From NCBI GenBank assembly GCA_949752795.1, contig CATKHW010000009.1:1488001-1552000 (forward strand): a stretch of 64,000 nucleotides of DNA. Direction: 5' to 3'. Origin of the DNA: Hyperoodon ampullatus. Its lineage: Eukaryota > Chordata > Mammalia > Artiodactyla > Ziphiidae. Within the stretch, counting starts at the first letter, position 1. Each line of letters opens with the position of its first letter. Below the pieces are notes generated by a model. The model did no database searches. It saw only the letters and a list, made by a program, of their open reading frames with translations, and had not been told where the DNA came from. Below are positions 63,885 to 64,000 of this stretch, piece by piece. A program made the translations under genes and the position numbers.

Positions 63885-64000
63885 TATTCAGAAAAAATGC
63901 ATACGCCCTTTTTGGCCAACTGCATCATTGGTGATGTTCAGCCCCTTTTCTTTTGCTTTAATGGGGAGTCCTTTCCACCTCTTCAAATCTGTTTCCTGCC
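63057..64000 (+). repeat. Satellite unit U6, cut by the window end
   Basis: Continues in phase after U5 but is clearly diverged from U1-U3 and nearer to L1 itself. The first 944 bp are present, including a palindrome at 63849-63919, and the unit runs off the window. Confidence 0.7.
63849..63919. repeat. Asymmetrically degraded palindrome in U6
   Basis: Centre GAATATATTC at 63880-63889. The right arm ends CATACGCCCTTTTTGGCCAA, the same as in U1, while the left arm (GTTGGATAAAAAGTGTGTATG) is different and less matched. The palindrome therefore existed before the units diverged, but the arms here have not been kept alike. Confidence 0.75.

Noticed and set aside
1..64000. Telomeric TTAGGG arrays, tRNA genes or rRNA genes
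   Set aside because: No TTAGGG tract, cloverleaf with A and B boxes, or conserved rRNA motif was noticed in reading either strand.

Overview
The window is eukaryotic repeat DNA. I find no protein-coding gene, RNA gene, CRISPR array or prokaryotic feature in it. It contains two kinds of tandem repeat. The first is a minisatellite with a 24/25-bp unit (block A, about 1-46150; block B, about 49921-60243). The second is a satellite with a unit of about 1.74 kb (about 46151-49920 and 60244-64000). Half of each satellite unit is derived from the 3' end of a LINE-1 (L1) retrotransposon in antisense orientation.

Organism: the L1 remnant, best preserved at 62970-63884, resembles the L1 3' end of cetartiodactyl mammals. 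A heterochromatic satellite of about 1.7-1.76 kb built from L1 is a known cetacean feature (the 'common cetacean satellite'; an L1 origin was reported by Kapitonov, Holmquist and Jurka in 1998, as I recall it). The best reading is a whale or porpoise. A 1737-bp unit points away from oceanic dolphins, whose version I recall as about 1.58 kb. This identification rests on memory and was not checked against a database.

Layout. Block A (1-46150) is a minisatellite whose unit reads TCATCACAATGCTCC followed by ATGACCCTTG or ATGCCCTTG. Variant units recur in fixed order, giving a higher-order repeat of about 1.9-2.1 kb that is most regular at 11442-19209. Elsewhere it has been scrambled by later duplications: an almost perfect 462-bp tandem copy at 28104-29027, a 1884-bp shift between 23.2-24.3 and 25.1-26.2 kb, and a 2.3-kb block at 6421 that reappears at 31897. 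The array stops abruptly at 46150. Two full satellite units (46151-47887 and 47888-49624) and the first 296 bp of a third follow. Block B (49921-60243) splits that third unit. The satellite resumes at 60244 with about 395 bp missing and runs, with rising divergence, to the end of the window.

Structure of interest: every satellite unit that reaches that point carries a loopless palindrome of about 72-74 bp (46944, 48682, 60346, 62099, 63849). Its two arms share unit-specific changes, which suggests the arms convert each other. The minisatellite is strongly strand-asymmetric (C far above G on +). Its many short open frames follow from a 25-bp period with few stop codons and are not evidence of coding.
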